The notes: a model not told the origin generated them from the letters alone. Shown: positions 52,662 through 62,758, counted from the first letter of the stretch. The stretch is DNA of 64,000 bases from Sulfitobacter sp. CW3 (GCF_019392245.1 NZ_JAHXRL010000003.1:62001-126000); one strand, 5' to 3'. Numbers and translations: made by a program.

Positions 52662-53636
52662 TTAGCCCCGCCCGTGCGGCGCGTTGAAATCAATGTCGGG
52701 ATTGATCGGTATGATCCGGTTCGGGTTTATGGTGTCATGGCTGTAGTGATAATGGCGCACGATGTGATCCATCCTCACCGTATCGGCCACACCCGGCACT
52801 TGATACAGTTCGCGCGTAAAGGCCCATAGGTTCGGGAAATCGGTGATACGCTTGCGATTGCATTTGAAATGCAGGTGATAGACGTTGTCGAACCGCACCA
52901 ATGTTGTGAACAGACGCCAATCGGCCTCTGTTAGGGTGTCACCCACCAGATATCTGGTGTTGGCCAAAATCCCTTCGATCCAGTCAAGGCTTTCGAACAG
53001 GGGGTGCACCGCGTCATCATAGGCGGATTGTGTTGTGGCGAACCCGCATTTGTAGACGCCATTGTTGACGGTGTCATAGACGCGGCTGTTAACCGTTTCG
53101 ATGTCATCGCGCAGGTGTTCGGGCCAGTAATCGGCGGTGTTGCCGGTAATCGTGTCAAACGCGCTGTTGAACATCCGGATGATTTCAGAAGATTCGTTTG
53201 AAACGATCGTTTCGTTCGTTTTGTCCCACAAGATCGGCACGGTCACGCGGCCGCTGAATGCAGGATCTGCGCGGGTATAGATGTCGCGGGCATAGGGGTA
53301 ATCAAACAGCGTATCGCCCGTGGCACCGGGGAAATCCGTTGCGAACTCCCAACCTTCGCCCAGCATATCCGGGTGAACGGCCGAGATTGATATGTGATCC
53401 TCAAGGCCCTTAAGCGCCCGAAAGATAAGCGCCCGATGCGCCCATGGGCAGGCATAGCTGACATACAGGTGATAACGTCCGCTTTCGGCCTTGAAACCAT
53501 CATCGCCGCTGGGTCCGGCGCTACCATCCGACGTCACCCAATTGCGAAATTTCGCAGCCGAGCGTTCGAATTTCCCACCAGAGGATTTCGTGTCGTACCA
53601 TTGGTCTTTCCAGACGCCATCCACCAAAAGGCCCAT
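52662..53636 (-). CDS. glutathionyl-hydroquinone reductase (GST Xi class)
   Basis: A 324-residue enzyme that removes glutathione from S-glutathionyl-hydroquinones. YACPWAHRALI holds the catalytic Cys of this class; C-terminal helices have DWIEGILANTRYLVGDTLTEADWRLF. AAAGGAG lies six bases before the ATG. A small dyad GGGCTA-GAT-TAGCCC (53658-53672) is just upstream. Converges on smc. Confidence 0.93.
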   Translation of the reverse strand: MGLLVDGVWKDQWYDTKSSGGKFERSAAKFRNWVTSDGSAGPSGDDGFKAESGRYHLYVSYACPWAHRALIFRALKGLEDHISISAVHPDMLGEGWEFATDFPGATGDTLFDYPYARDIYTRADPAFSGRVTVPILWDKTNETIVSNESSEIIRMFNSAFDTITGNTADYWPEHLRDDIETVNSRVYDTVNNGVYKCGFATTQSAYDDAVHPLFESLDWIEGILANTRYLVGDTLTEADWRLFTTLVRFDNVYHLHFKCNRKRITDFPNLWAFTRELYQVPGVADTVRMDHIVRHYHYSHDTINPNRIIPINPDIDFNAPHGRG

Positions 53637-53799
53637 TGATCACTCCTTTACCTTGTGGGGCTAGATTAGCCCTCCTTAGGATTATGGCCACAGGTATGCG
53701 CGCACATCAGCTCTGCAAAGATGCACCACTGTCATCTTTTTCTCAGCATCGGTTGATTTCGCGCTGCTTCACGTCATCTTGGTTGCATGGGGGTGTAAC

Positions 53800-54159
53800 A
53801 TGGAAATTTCTCTGCCAAAGGATATCCAAGCCGGGTTAGCTGCGGCGCGCATAGAAAGTTTGCGCAAGGCGTCTAAGCTGCGGATTGATGTGAATGGAAC
53901 GCAGTATCAGGTGCTGCGCCATTGGAAGACCGGTTTTGCGATGGATGTCGAAATCGCGCCAAAGCTGCGCGGGCTGGTCGACCTGTATGACGGTTCAATC
54001 CATCTGTTTCAGTGCCTTATCATCGCCGCCGAGGAAGAAGGCGGCGAGATGCAGTTCGAATTCAAACGCGCGACCAAAGTAGCGAAAAAGCCCGCGCTTG
54101 ATTTCGTGCGGGCATCTGATGCGCCCGTGGCGTTGATCGCCATGGACACACCAGCTTAG
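53800..54159 (+). CDS. conserved-looking hypothetical protein
   Basis: A 119-residue frame starting at ATG 53800 (GGGGG seven bases upstream). MEISLPKDIQAGLAAARIE is followed by a compact alpha/beta sequence: YQVLRHWKTGFAMDVEIAP, then LRGLVDLYDGSIHLFQCLI. The middle resembles PilZ-like beta hairpins only vaguely. No family is claimed. It converges with the aminotransferase gene, two bases from its end. Confidence 0.65.
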   Translation: MEISLPKDIQAGLAAARIESLRKASKLRIDVNGTQYQVLRHWKTGFAMDVEIAPKLRGLVDLYDGSIHLFQCLIIAAEEEGGEMQFEFKRATKVAKKPALDFVRASDAPVALIAMDTPA

Positions 54160-54161
54160 CT

Positions 54162-55331
54162 TTATTGAAGGTCGCTGAACGCGTCGCGTAACCGGTTGCA
54201 GGCTTCCTCGACCCGTGCGCGGGGCGTCGCGATGTTAAAGCGCATGAACGTCTCACCGCCTTTGCCAAAGGTCGGGCCGTGATTCGCGGCAATGGCTGCG
54301 GTTTCTTCGACCCGTTTAGTGAATTCCGACCGATCCATGCCTGTACCCTCGAAATCGACCCATGCCAGATAGGTTGATTCCAGCGGCATCGACTTTAGCC
54401 CCGGAATGGAATTGATCGTGGCGTCGAAAATTCTGCGGTTGTCATCCAGATAGGCGACCAGCTCGTCCACCCAAGCGGCCCCTTCGGGCGAATAGGCAGC
54501 GGTAGCCATGACAAGGCCGAACGAATTTGGCGACAGGCCCATCGCATTCATCCGCGCAGCAAAGAGCGCGCGAAGCTTGGGATCAGGGATAATCACATTG
54601 CCGGAATGACTGCCCGCGATGTTAAATGTCTTGGTTGTCGCGGTCATCATCACCAGACGATCCTGAACATCGTCGATCAACGCCATCGCTGTGTGGGTCG
54701 TGCCGGGAAAAACCAGATCGTGATGGATTTCGTCTGAAACCAACACCAGATCGTGACGCTTGGCAAAGGCCGCGACCTGGGCAAGCTCGTCCTTTGTCCA
54801 GACGCGGCCACCGGGGTTATGTGGCGAACAGAACACCAGCATCGTTTCATTGCCTGTCATTTGCGCGTCGTAGGCATCAAAATCCAGCTCGTATCGGCCG
54901 TCGTTGTTGACCATTTCGCATTCAACAACCTTGCGATCAGCAGCCGAGATAATCCGCGCAAAAGCGTGGTAAACTGGCGTGAACAGAACCACCCCATCGC
55001 CCGGTTTTGTGAAGGCATCGATGCACATCGCCGCGCCGTTAACCAAGCCGTGGGTCGTGAAAATCCAATCTTTGTCGACCTTCCAGCCGTGACGGTTCTC
55101 CATCCACCACTGGATCGCGGCAAGGTATTTGCTGTCGTCGCCGAAATAGCCGTAAACGCCATGATCCAGCATGTCCTGAAGCGCGTTTTGCACAACGGCT
55201 GGTGGCCGGAAATCCATATCAGCGACCCACATGGCAATGCCAGTGTCGGCTGGTACACCGTAAATCGGCTCCATCTTGTCCCATTTGGCGCAATGGGTGC
55301 CGCGGCGGTCGATGATTTCGTCAAAATCCAT
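54162..55331 (-). CDS. MalY/PatB-type PLP enzyme (cystathionine beta-lyase or aminotransferase)
   Basis: A 389-residue fold-type I PLP protein. TATTKTFNIAGSHSGN contains the PLP Lys, CSPHNPGGRVW the substrate-site Asn, and WVADMDFRPP the N-terminal signature of the MalY/PatB group. Members cleave C-S bonds in cystathionine and other cysteine conjugates. CAGGAGT precedes the ATG. The exact reaction is not deducible. Confidence 0.9.
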   Translation of the reverse strand: MDFDEIIDRRGTHCAKWDKMEPIYGVPADTGIAMWVADMDFRPPAVVQNALQDMLDHGVYGYFGDDSKYLAAIQWWMENRHGWKVDKDWIFTTHGLVNGAAMCIDAFTKPGDGVVLFTPVYHAFARIISAADRKVVECEMVNNDGRYELDFDAYDAQMTGNETMLVFCSPHNPGGRVWTKDELAQVAAFAKRHDLVLVSDEIHHDLVFPGTTHTAMALIDDVQDRLVMMTATTKTFNIAGSHSGNVIIPDPKLRALFAARMNAMGLSPNSFGLVMATAAYSPEGAAWVDELVAYLDDNRRIFDATINSIPGLKSMPLESTYLAWVDFEGTGMDRSEFTKRVEETAAIAANHGPTFGKGGETFMRFNIATPRARVEEACNRLRDAFSDLQ

Positions 55332-55430
55332 GGGGCACTCCTGTTTTTGTTCGCCGGTACGCTAAACCTAATCTGCCTGACCGCAAGCCCCGAGGTTGCA
55401 GCGCGCCACTGGTTACCCTAAATCAACGTC

Positions 55431-55949
55431 ATGAAACGCAATATTCTTCTTCACCCCGATCCTCGCCTGAAAAAGGTCTGCGCGCCTGTCGCCAATATGA
55501 CAGACGAATTGCGCAGCTTGGCAGATGATATGCTGGCCACCATGTACGACGCGCCGGGCATTGGCCTTGCTGCGCCCCAGATTGGTGTGCTCGAACGTCT
55601 GATCGTGATGGATTGCGTCAAAGAAGAAGGCGAGGCACCGCGCCCTTTGATTATGTTCAACCCCGAAGTCCTTGCCGGCTCGGACGAGCTGAACACCTAT
55701 GAGGAAGGTTGTCTGTCGATCCCCGATCAATACGCAGACGTGACCCGCCCCGCCGAGGTTGACGTGCGCTGGATTGACCGTGACGGCAATGAGCAGACCG
55801 AGACATTCAGTAAACTTTGGGCGACCTGCGTGCAGCACGAGATTGACCATCTCGATGGCAAGCTTTTCATCGATTACCTTAAGCCGTTGAAGCGTCAGAT
55901 GATCACCCGCAAGATGACCAAGCTAAAACGCGAGCTGGCCCGCGGATGA
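55431..55949 (+). CDS. def: peptide deformylase
   Basis: Removes the formyl group from nascent protein N-termini. It has 172 residues with all three motifs: GIGLAAPQIG, EEGCLSIP (metal ligand Cys94) and QHEIDHLDG (His136, catalytic Glu137, His140). First of three tandem def-like genes before fmt; its stop overlaps the next start (ATGA). This is the standard active enzyme. Confidence 0.97.
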   Translation: MKRNILLHPDPRLKKVCAPVANMTDELRSLADDMLATMYDAPGIGLAAPQIGVLERLIVMDCVKEEGEAPRPLIMFNPEVLAGSDELNTYEEGCLSIPDQYADVTRPAEVDVRWIDRDGNEQTETFSKLWATCVQHEIDHLDGKLFIDYLKPLKRQMITRKMTKLKRELARG

Positions 55950-56413
55950 GCGTGCTGGATATCGTTATCTGGCCAGACGCGCGGCTGACGCAACTGTGCA
56001 CGCCTGTCGACATCATCACGCCTGAAATCGTGCAATTGATGGCTGATATGTTCGACACGATGTATGATGCGCCGGGGCGGGGTTTGGCTGCGCCCCAAGT
56101 CGGTCGGACCGAGCGTATCTTTGTGTTTGATGCGGGCTGGAAAGATGGTGCACCGACGCCAATCGCTTGTGTAAACCCCGAAATTATCGCCCTGTCCGAC
56201 GATCGTTTGACCGGAGAGGAAGGGTGTCTGTCGATCCCCGGTGTCCCCATGGACATCGCCCGCGCTGCCAAAGTGACTTTGCGGTGGACCGACCTTGAAG
56301 GCACCCAAGAGCGCAGCTTTACCGGTGCCGAGGCGGTGATCGTACAGCATGAATATGATCACCTTGATGGTATTGTGATCTATGACCGTGTTGAAAAGGA
56401 TGCCGCCCAATGA
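55946..56413 (+). CDS. def: second peptide deformylase
   Basis: A 155-residue homologue with the complete motif set: GRGLAAPQVG, EEGCLSIPG (Cys94) and QHEYDHLDG (His135, Glu136, His139). Likely active. The changed residue in motif 1 (Arg for Ile) and shorter C-terminus may alter specificity. Overlaps both neighbours by four bases. Confidence 0.92.
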   Translation: MSVLDIVIWPDARLTQLCTPVDIITPEIVQLMADMFDTMYDAPGRGLAAPQVGRTERIFVFDAGWKDGAPTPIACVNPEIIALSDDRLTGEEGCLSIPGVPMDIARAAKVTLRWTDLEGTQERSFTGAEAVIVQHEYDHLDGIVIYDRVEKDAAQ

Positions 56414-56907
56414 CGGTTCGCAAGATCGTGCCATGGCCCAATGTCTGCCTGCGCACAGCCGCGGCTGACGTGACCGAGATTACGGACGAGATCCGCAGTC
56501 TTTGGGACGATATGATTGATACGATGGACGCCATGCCCGGTGTTGGCCTTGCTGCGACGCAGATCGGGGTGATGCTGCGCGTTGCTGTGGTCGATGCGTC
56601 GCAGGGGCGCAACAAGCGGATCAGGTTGGCCAACCCGGAGATACTGGATGCCTCTGCCATCATGAACGAACACGACGAGGCAAGCCCGAACCTGCCCGGC
56701 ATGTCGGCCAAGGTGAAGCGCCCGCGCGGTGTGACTGTGCGCTATATTGATGAAAACGGCGTTGTAACGCGCCGTGATTTTGTGGGCCTCGAGGCGACAA
56801 GCGTGCAGCACCAGATCGACCATTTGGCGGGCAAGATGTATTTCGATAACCTGAGCAAAACCCGCCGGGATATGCTGCTGCGCAAGGCGCGGAAGTTCAA
56901 AGGATAG
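56410..56907 (+). CDS. degenerate peptide deformylase homologue
   Basis: A 165-residue third copy. Motif 1 is kept as [10 protein letters not shown], but motif 2 EGCLSIP reads EASPNLP, so the metal-binding Cys is Ser92, and motif 3 HExxH reads HQIDH, so the catalytic Glu is Gln135. Both His remain. It cannot work like a normal deformylase, yet the frame is intact and overlaps def2 by four bases; fmt starts four bases after it. A pseudoenzyme or a ribosome/nascent-chain-binding role is possible. Confidence 0.9.
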   Translation: MTVRKIVPWPNVCLRTAAADVTEITDEIRSLWDDMIDTMDAMPGVGLAATQIGVMLRVAVVDASQGRNKRIRLANPEILDASAIMNEHDEASPNLPGMSAKVKRPRGVTVRYIDENGVVTRRDFVGLEATSVQHQIDHLAGKMYFDNLSKTRRDMLLRKARKFKG

Positions 56908-56911
56908 CCAA

Positions 56912-57826
56912 ATGCGCGTGATCTTTATGGGAACGCCTGAATTTTCAGTGCCGGTTCTGGATGCATTAGTTTTGGCTGGCCATGATGTCGTTTGCGTCTA
57001 TTGCCAGCCGCCGCGCCCTGCGGGACGTGGCAAAAAGGATCGCGCCAGCCCCGTTCAAAGCCGCGCCGAGGATTTGGGCTTGCCCGTGCGGCATCCTGTT
57101 TCGCTAAAGACGCCCGAGGCGCAGGCGGAATTTGCTGCGTTAAACGCGGATATTGCGGTGGTCGTTGCCTATGGTCTGATCCTGCCGCAAGCGATCCTTG
57201 ATGCGCCAGTGCAGGGCTGTTTGAACATTCACGCGAGCCTTTTGCCGCGTTGGCGGGGGGCGGCACCGATTCACCGTGCGATTATGGCGGGCGATGCCGA
57301 AACCGGCATTTGCATCATGCAGATGGAGGCTGGCTTGGACACCGGCCCCGTGATCTTGCGCGAGGCGACGCCGATACGGGCGACGGAAACAACGATCCAG
57401 TTGCATGACCGGCTGAGCGAGATGGGCGCGCGTTTGATCGTGGATGCCTTGGCAAAGCTACCTGATCTTGCGCCGGAAAAGCAGCCCGAGGACGGCGTGA
57501 CCTATGCTGCCAAGATCGACAAGTCCGAGGCGCATATCGACTGGACCAAACCAGCGGTTGAGGTCGATCGTCTGATCCGTGGGCTTTCACCCTTTCCGGG
57601 CGCGTGGTTCGATCTGGACGGCACGCGGATCAAGGTGCTGGGTTCATCCCTTGCGGCGGGCAGCGGGGCGGCAGGCGAAGTGCTGGACCGCAACCTGCGG
57701 ATTGCCTGCGGCGAGGGCGCTGTACAACTGACACGCTTGCAACGTGCGGGCAAAGCAGCGCAAGATATCGATGTATTCCAGCAAGGCGCGCAAATCGTGC
57801 CGGGCACGATTCTGGGCAAAGGATAG
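56912..57826 (+). CDS. fmt: methionyl-tRNA formyltransferase
   Basis: Formylates initiator Met-tRNA with 10-formyl-tetrahydrofolate. It has 304 residues: [19 protein letters not shown], the folate loop [20 protein letters not shown] and the C-terminal OB-like domain from about 205. Paired with the deformylases, as is general in bacteria. Confidence 0.97.
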   Translation: MRVIFMGTPEFSVPVLDALVLAGHDVVCVYCQPPRPAGRGKKDRASPVQSRAEDLGLPVRHPVSLKTPEAQAEFAALNADIAVVVAYGLILPQAILDAPVQGCLNIHASLLPRWRGAAPIHRAIMAGDAETGICIMQMEAGLDTGPVILREATPIRATETTIQLHDRLSEMGARLIVDALAKLPDLAPEKQPEDGVTYAAKIDKSEAHIDWTKPAVEVDRLIRGLSPFPGAWFDLDGTRIKVLGSSLAAGSGAAGEVLDRNLRIACGEGAVQLTRLQRAGKAAQDIDVFQQGAQIVPGTILGKG

Positions 57827-57830
57827 CCAG

Positions 57831-58070
57831 ATGTTTCCATCCATGATCGGCACCGTCGTGATCGCAGGGATCGTTGGATACCTGGCGGAAAACTCCGGCT
57901 TTACCCGCAACGGCATTTTGGCGTCGATTATCATCTGTGTGGGTGGCGCGTTTCTGTTTTACTTTGTGCGCTTGATGTTCGGGTTTGGGTTCAATTCGCC
58001 CGGGCTGAACGCGATTGTTTCATCCATCGGGGCGCTGATTATTGTCCCGTTCCACTGGCGTCGAAAATAG
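57831..58070 (+). CDS. GlsB/YeaQ/YmgE-type small membrane protein
   Basis: A 79-residue protein with three hydrophobic segments (TVVIAGIVGYLA, ILASIIICVGGAFLFYFV, LNAIVSSIGALIIV). The pattern fits the transglycosylase-associated GlsB/YeaQ group, linked to stress. It starts four bases after fmt, so it may be cotranscribed with it. Confidence 0.75.
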   Translation: MFPSMIGTVVIAGIVGYLAENSGFTRNGILASIIICVGGAFLFYFVRLMFGFGFNSPGLNAIVSSIGALIIVPFHWRRK

Positions 58071-58072
58071 CC

Positions 58073-58699
58073 TTAGACGCGGGGCGGGCGGCCTTTGTAG
58101 ACCGGCAGGTTCCATCCGAAATACAAAGATCCCGCACGTAAAACCCATGTCACGCAGGCACCTGCAAACAGGGCTATGGCATCATCGTTCAGAAAAAAAA
58201 TGCGCAGAACGACAGCCGTTGCAGCCCCTGCAAACGCGGCGGTGACATATAGTTCACCTTGCTTAAGAACCAGCGGGACCTCGCCCACCACAACGTCGCG
58301 CATCAAGCCGCCCATGCAGCCGGTGATCATACCCATGAGGACCACGATGACCGGGGACTGATCTAGGGAAAACGCCACACCGGCACCAGCGGCCACAGCC
58401 ACAGCCAGCGCAAAACTGTCGAGCCAAATCAAGGTGCGATAGCGGCTTTCAAGCAGATGCGCGGTAAAGAAAACCACCAAGGCGGCAGCAGCGGCAACGC
58501 CCAAATAAGCCGGGTTCGCGATCCAGAAGATCGGGTTGCGATCCAATAACAGGTCGCGCAATGTACCGCCGCCCAAGGCTGTCAGGCAGGCGATAAACCC
58601 AAAGCCGACAAGATCAAGCTGGGCACGGCTGGCGACCAAGGCACCGGTAATCGCAAAGACCAAGACTGACGCGTAATCAAGAAGATCGGTCAAGATCAT
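58073..58699 (-). CDS. TRIC-type (UPF0126) membrane channel protein
   Basis: A 208-residue protein with two repeats of three helices plus one. [31 protein letters not shown] and [20 protein letters not shown] are the paired repeat motifs of the prokaryotic TRIC family of cation channels. Overlaps rnhA by four bases. Last gene of the ispH operon. Confidence 0.87.
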   Translation of the reverse strand: MILTDLLDYASVLVFAITGALVASRAQLDLVGFGFIACLTALGGGTLRDLLLDRNPIFWIANPAYLGVAAAAALVVFFTAHLLESRYRTLIWLDSFALAVAVAAGAGVAFSLDQSPVIVVLMGMITGCMGGLMRDVVVGEVPLVLKQGELYVTAAFAGAATAVVLRIFFLNDDAIALFAGACVTWVLRAGSLYFGWNLPVYKGRPPRV

Positions 58700-59151
58700 T
58701 TGCCTTTGAACGGGGCCATGCCCGCCCTTGCCAATTCATCGGCGCGTTCATTTTCGGGATGGCCTGCGTGGCCTTTGACCCATTCCCACGTGACTTTGTG
58801 GCTTGCGTTGGCAGCATCCAGACGTTGCCATAGCTCAGCGTTCTTCACGGGCTTTTTCGCGGCGTTCTTCCAGCCGTTTTTCTTCCAGCCAAAGATCCAG
58901 CCGGTGATGCCGTTTTTAACATAGTTGCTATCGGTCACGATGGTGATTTCGGTCGCGCGGGCCAGTGCCTCGAGCGCGCTGATCGCGGCCATCAGTTCCA
59001 TACGGTTGTTGGTGGTTGCTGCTTCGCCGCCCTTCAATTCCCGTTCTTTGATAATCTTGCCGTCTTCGGTTGCGCGCATCAAAACGCCCCAGCCGCCGGG
59101 GCCGGGATTACCTGAACAGGCCCCATCGGTATATGCAGTCAGTTTCGCCAT
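58696..59151 (-). CDS. rnhA: ribonuclease HI
   Basis: Degrades RNA in RNA-DNA hybrids. It has 151 residues. The carboxylates are in [16 protein letters not shown] (Asp), NNRMELMAA (Glu), VTDSNYV (Asp) and [14 protein letters not shown] (Asp). The start at 59151 is preferred to a longer frame. Overlaps the methyltransferase end by 13 bases. Confidence 0.96.
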   Translation of the reverse strand: MAKLTAYTDGACSGNPGPGGWGVLMRATEDGKIIKERELKGGEAATTNNRMELMAAISALEALARATEITIVTDSNYVKNGITGWIFGWKKNGWKNAAKKPVKNAELWQRLDAANASHKVTWEWVKGHAGHPENERADELARAGMAPFKGK

Positions 59152-59732
59152 GCGCGCAGGCATACCCAGTCTGCGAGGGTGCCGTCCAGCCCCTTATCGC
59201 GTCCTTTTGCATGCTCTTTTACGGTTAGTCCCGCATCGGCTAAAAGACCGGTTAATTCGTCTTGGGTGAAATAGGTATAAAGCCGGCCAAGCGTATCGCG
59301 ATGTTCACCCGTTCCCGTTTTTACCCCGATGTGGAAAACACCGTTTGGGCGCAAGGACGTGGCGATGTTTTTCAGGTGACGGGGCATGTCGCTGCGGGGG
59401 GCGTGCAAGAGGCTAAAGTTGGCCCAAACCCCGTCATAGATGCCGGTACCCGTCAGGTCGTCAAAGCTGGCCTGCTTGGCCGTAACCCCGTCTTTTTGCG
59501 CGGCGAGGGTCACCATTTCTGGCACAGGGTCTATCGCGGTGACGACAAGGCCCGCGCGGGCCATTTGCTGTGCCGCGATGCCCGGACCGCAGCCCAGATC
59601 CAGAACGGTGCCGCTCGGTTTTACGGCCTCAATGAATGCTTTGAGTTGTGGATCACCAGTGATGCTCTGGTTAAACTCAGCATATTCCTGCGCTTTGGCT
59701 GCGTAGACGCCTAGCGTTTCTGGATCGCTCAT
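59139..59732 (-). CDS. class I SAM-dependent methyltransferase
   Basis: A 197-residue Rossmann-type methyltransferase; motif I is [26 protein letters not shown]. Start at 59732, overlapping the DUF3429 stop by four bases. Substrate unknown; small-molecule type by length. Confidence 0.88.
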   Translation of the reverse strand: MSDPETLGVYAAKAQEYAEFNQSITGDPQLKAFIEAVKPSGTVLDLGCGPGIAAQQMARAGLVVTAIDPVPEMVTLAAQKDGVTAKQASFDDLTGTGIYDGVWANFSLLHAPRSDMPRHLKNIATSLRPNGVFHIGVKTGTGEHRDTLGRLYTYFTQDELTGLLADAGLTVKEHAKGRDKGLDGTLADWVCLRAWRN

Positions 59733-60181
59733 AAAAACACGCCTGTCGCGAGGCAGATCAACACAATCGCGGTTAATAAGACACGCAGTTTCATCCACCA
59801 TTCAGGGGCCAGCCCCCACCGCCAAAACGCGAAATCTAGCGCCAGCAATCCGGCAAAGCCGAACATCAGGTTCATGCCAGCGCCGACAGGGCCGCCGCCA
59901 GTCATGAAGAACGCCCAAAGTGCCGGAATGACTGCAAGGGTATAGCCTGTTGCGGCCTGTGCGCCGTCGGCCTTGGTGGCAAAGCCCCACAAGACGCCAG
60001 ACATAAAAGACAAAATCACTGCGCCATAGAAAAGCTGGATATAGGGGCCAACAAAACGTCCGCCCAGATTGGCGGCAGCCCAAGTCGCGAGTGGTTCGTT
60101 GACCACCGTCAACGCGCCCCAGACGAACGGGACAAGCCCGGCAAGGCCCAAGATTAGCGGGGCGCGGGGAATGGTTGTCAT
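59729..60181 (-). CDS. DUF3429 membrane protein
   Basis: A 150-residue protein with about five hydrophobic helices. [20 protein letters not shown] and [16 protein letters not shown] are the DUF3429 signature. Function unknown. Overlaps the ispH stop by four bases. Confidence 0.85.
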   Translation of the reverse strand: MTTIPRAPLILGLAGLVPFVWGALTVVNEPLATWAAANLGGRFVGPYIQLFYGAVILSFMSGVLWGFATKADGAQAATGYTLAVIPALWAFFMTGGGPVGAGMNLMFGFAGLLALDFAFWRWGLAPEWWMKLRVLLTAIVLICLATGVFL

Positions 60182-61128
60182 GCGGGCACCCGCAAAACAC
60201 GAGGGACTTTGAATTCCACGTTCTCGATCGCGGTCTCAACCAGTTCTTCGGTGACCGCGTAGCGGGATTTAAAGGCGTCGATGACTTCGTTGATCAACAC
60301 TTCGGGGGCCGATGCGCCTGCTGTGATCCCGATGCTTTTGATCCCGTCTAGCGCACGCCAATCGATATCATCCGCACGCTGAACAAGCTGGGCATAGGAA
60401 CAGCCCGCACGCGATCCGACCTCGACCAGCCGTTTTGAGTTGCTGGAGTTCGGGGCACCGACAACCAGCATGGCGTCGCATTTGGGTGCCATGGCTTTTA
60501 CCGCTTCTTGGCGGTTGGTCGTGGCATAGCAGATGTCTTCCTTGTGGGGGCCGACAATGGCGGGGAACCGCGCGTTCAGGGCCGCGACGATATCTGCGGT
60601 GTCATCGATGCTAAGGGTCGTTTGTGTGACATAGGCCAGTTTTTGGGGATCCCGCACGGTTACGGTCGCGACGTCTTGCGGGGTTTCCACCAACAGTACT
60701 TCGCCCTCGGGCAACTGACCCATGGTGCCAACGGTTTCGGGGTGACCCTCATGGCCGATCATAATCATCTGAAGCCCGGCATCCGCATGGCGTTGTGCTT
60801 CGATGTGGACCTTGCTGACCAAAGGACAGGTGGCATCGACATAGACCATATTTCGGGCCTGCGCTGCATTGGGGACCGATTTCGGGACACCATGCGCCGA
60901 GAAAATGACCGGACGGTCGTCGGGGCATTCAGAGAGTTCCTCGACAAAGACGGCACCCTTTTCGCGCAGACCGTCGACGACAAATTTATTGTGCACGATC
61001 TCGTGGCGGACATAGACAGGTGCCCCCCATTTTTCGATCGCCATCTCGACGATCTTGATGGCGCGATCCACCCCTGCGCAAAACCCACGCGGGGCAGCAA
61101 GATAAAGGGTCAGGGGTGATTTTGACAT
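60178..61128 (-). CDS. ispH: 4-hydroxy-3-methylbut-2-enyl diphosphate reductase
   Basis: Last step of the MEP isoprenoid pathway, giving IPP and DMAPP. It has 316 residues. The three iron-sulfur Cys are in [11 protein letters not shown] (Cys17), [12 protein letters not shown] and the region around [28 protein letters not shown] is the substrate loop. Start at 61128, with GGAG upstream. First gene of a five-gene operon. Confidence 0.96.
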   Translation of the reverse strand: MSKSPLTLYLAAPRGFCAGVDRAIKIVEMAIEKWGAPVYVRHEIVHNKFVVDGLREKGAVFVEELSECPDDRPVIFSAHGVPKSVPNAAQARNMVYVDATCPLVSKVHIEAQRHADAGLQMIMIGHEGHPETVGTMGQLPEGEVLLVETPQDVATVTVRDPQKLAYVTQTTLSIDDTADIVAALNARFPAIVGPHKEDICYATTNRQEAVKAMAPKCDAMLVVGAPNSSNSKRLVEVGSRAGCSYAQLVQRADDIDWRALDGIKSIGITAGASAPEVLINEVIDAFKSRYAVTEELVETAIENVEFKVPRVLRVPA

Positions 61129-61327
61129 GTCCGGCTCCTTGGGCTTGGTGCTTAGATAAGTGTTGAAGGCACAATCGTCCAGACGGGGCGGCACCACCGG
61201 AGGGACCTAACGCACGCGCGGTACAATGTCGCACGTCCCTCGAACGGGGCTGCGAGCATTGTTTTGGGGGATTCTTGCGCCGCTCAACGGGGTGCGAACG
61301 AATCACATGATATGATTTTTGCGCAGC

Positions 61328-61345
61328 ATGCAGTTCAAACTGCAT
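61328..61345. repeat. palindrome in the ispH-NYN gap
   Basis: ATGCAGTT-CA-AACTGCAT, eight-base perfect arms, six bases from a longer hairpin. Possibly an operator for ispH or part of the same structured RNA. Confidence 0.5.
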
Positions 61346-61350
61346 GACAA

Positions 61351-61398
61351 TCCCGCATGATTTGTGCCCGCAGCAGTTGCGGTACAAATCATGCGGGA
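61351..61398. repeat. 48-base hairpin with perfect 15-base arms downstream of the NYN gene
   Basis: Outer arms TCCCGCATGATTTGT / ACAAATCATGCGGGA, inner CCGCA / TGCGG. It lies 14 bases after the NYN gene stop. Very stable in either strand; no T-run follows, so it is not a standard terminator. The 283-base gap shows no gene. Confidence 0.6.
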
Positions 61399-61411
61399 CT
61401 TTCAGTCAGGA

Positions 61412-61957
61412 TCAGTCTTCGCTGGTTTCACGCGGGGGGCGTCCGATGACGTCGCGCAGGTCTTCCAGCTCGATAAAATTGTCTACTTGGCGGCGCAGTT
61501 CGTCCGAGATCATCGGTGGTTGGCTGCGAATGGTGCTGACCACGGACACACGCACGCCTTGGCGCTGGAGGCTTTCAACCAAAGGCCGGAAGTCGCCATC
61601 GCCTGAAAAGATAACGATGTGGTCAAGATGCGGTGCCAGTTCCATCGCGTCGACGGCCAGTTCGATGTCCATGTTACCTTTGACTTTGCGCCGGCCCATG
61701 CTGTCTGTGTATTCTTTGGCGGGCTTCGTCACCATGGTGAAGCCGTTATAATTCAGCCAATCGACCAAGGGGCGGATCGGTGAATATTCCTCGTTTTCAA
61801 GCAGAGCGGTATAATAGAAAGCGCGCAAAAGCTTGCCGCGTCTCATAAATTCCGTGCGCAACAGCTTGTAGTCTATATCGAAACCAAGGCTTTTGGCGGC
61901 GGCGTAAAGATTCGAACCATCTATGAATAGTGCTAAACGTTCGTCTTTATAAAACAT
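61412..61957 (-). CDS. NYN-domain protein (LabA-like PIN nuclease)
   Basis: A 181-residue PIN-like protein. Acidic residues are in LALFIDGSNLYAAAK (Asp13), KGNMDIELAVDAME and IFSGDGDFRPLVE, the set expected for a metal-dependent ribonuclease. Similar to LabA/DUF88 proteins. Isolated on its strand, with a strong hairpin after its stop. Target RNA unknown. Confidence 0.9.
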   Translation of the reverse strand: MFYKDERLALFIDGSNLYAAAKSLGFDIDYKLLRTEFMRRGKLLRAFYYTALLENEEYSPIRPLVDWLNYNGFTMVTKPAKEYTDSMGRRKVKGNMDIELAVDAMELAPHLDHIVIFSGDGDFRPLVESLQRQGVRVSVVSTIRSQPPMISDELRRQVDNFIELEDLRDVIGRPPRETSED

Positions 61958-62070
61958 ATGATGTCCTTGTCGAAATAGACTTCTAGTAACTTAGGCTTGA
62001 AGAATGATGCGCCAGAATAGGGTCTTTTTACCTGAAATCAATCATGTCCTTTGGGAACCCATAGCCATTT

Positions 62071-62688
62071 GTGACGAGGCGGCAAGTGTTAAACAACAGT
62101 AAATATGTAAGTGCCTCAGCCAGCGGACAAAAAGACGTCTGGGTGGCTTTGGGCAGTAATCAACCATCGGCGGTGGGCGGCCCGGCCGACACCTTGCTCT
62201 ACGCGATTGAGCTGTTGAAGCAAAAGGGATGCGACATCCAAGCCGTGAGCCGGCTTTTCGCTAATCCTGCTTTCCCGCTTGGATCGGGGCCGGATTATGT
62301 AAATGCTGTGGTGGGTTTTCGGACGGACCGGACGGCTGCTGAAATACTTGAGGTGTTGCACGACATCGAAGCAACGCTGGGCCGCGAACGGCATGTTCGG
62401 TGGGGCGCACGATCTGTTGATCTGGATCTGGTGGCGGTTGGGTCTGTTGTTTGCCCTGATGCACAGACACAGAATCACTGGCGCACGCTGCCCTTGAACG
62501 ATCAGATGTCCCAGACGCCTGATGAATTGATCCTGCCGCATCCACGGCTTCAAGATCGGGCGTTCGTATTGATGCCCATGGCCGAAATCGCCCCGGATTG
62601 GCTGCATCCCACGCTGGGCAAGACCGTTTTGCAGATGTTGAATGACCTATCGCAACAGGATAAGGACGATGTCAGACCGATTGAATAA
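62071..62688 (+). CDS. folK: 6-hydroxymethyl-dihydropterin pyrophosphokinase
   Basis: Folate pathway kinase using ATP and hydroxymethyl-dihydropterin. It has 205 residues; WVALGSNQPS, GRERHVRWGARSVDLDLVAVG and LPHPRLQDRAFVLMPMAE are the family motifs. GTG 62071 is given as the start; GTG 62086, preceded by GAGGCGG, is equally good and removes five residues. Confidence 0.93.
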   Translation: MTRRQVLNNSKYVSASASGQKDVWVALGSNQPSAVGGPADTLLYAIELLKQKGCDIQAVSRLFANPAFPLGSGPDYVNAVVGFRTDRTAAEILEVLHDIEATLGRERHVRWGARSVDLDLVAVGSVVCPDAQTQNHWRTLPLNDQMSQTPDELILPHPRLQDRAFVLMPMAEIAPDWLHPTLGKTVLQMLNDLSQQDKDDVRPIE

Positions 62689-62714
62689 GCCCTTGTAAAT
62701 CTCGCAAAGGGCTT
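62687..62714 (+). terminator. stem-loop after folK
   Basis: AAGCCCTT / AAGGGCTT eight-base arms overlapping the folK stop, followed by CTAAAT. Weak terminator or attenuator before rpoZ. Confidence 0.55.
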
Positions 62715-62758
62715 CTAAATAGTCGGCTTCTTGCAGCATTCATGATTGGAGCATCCCT

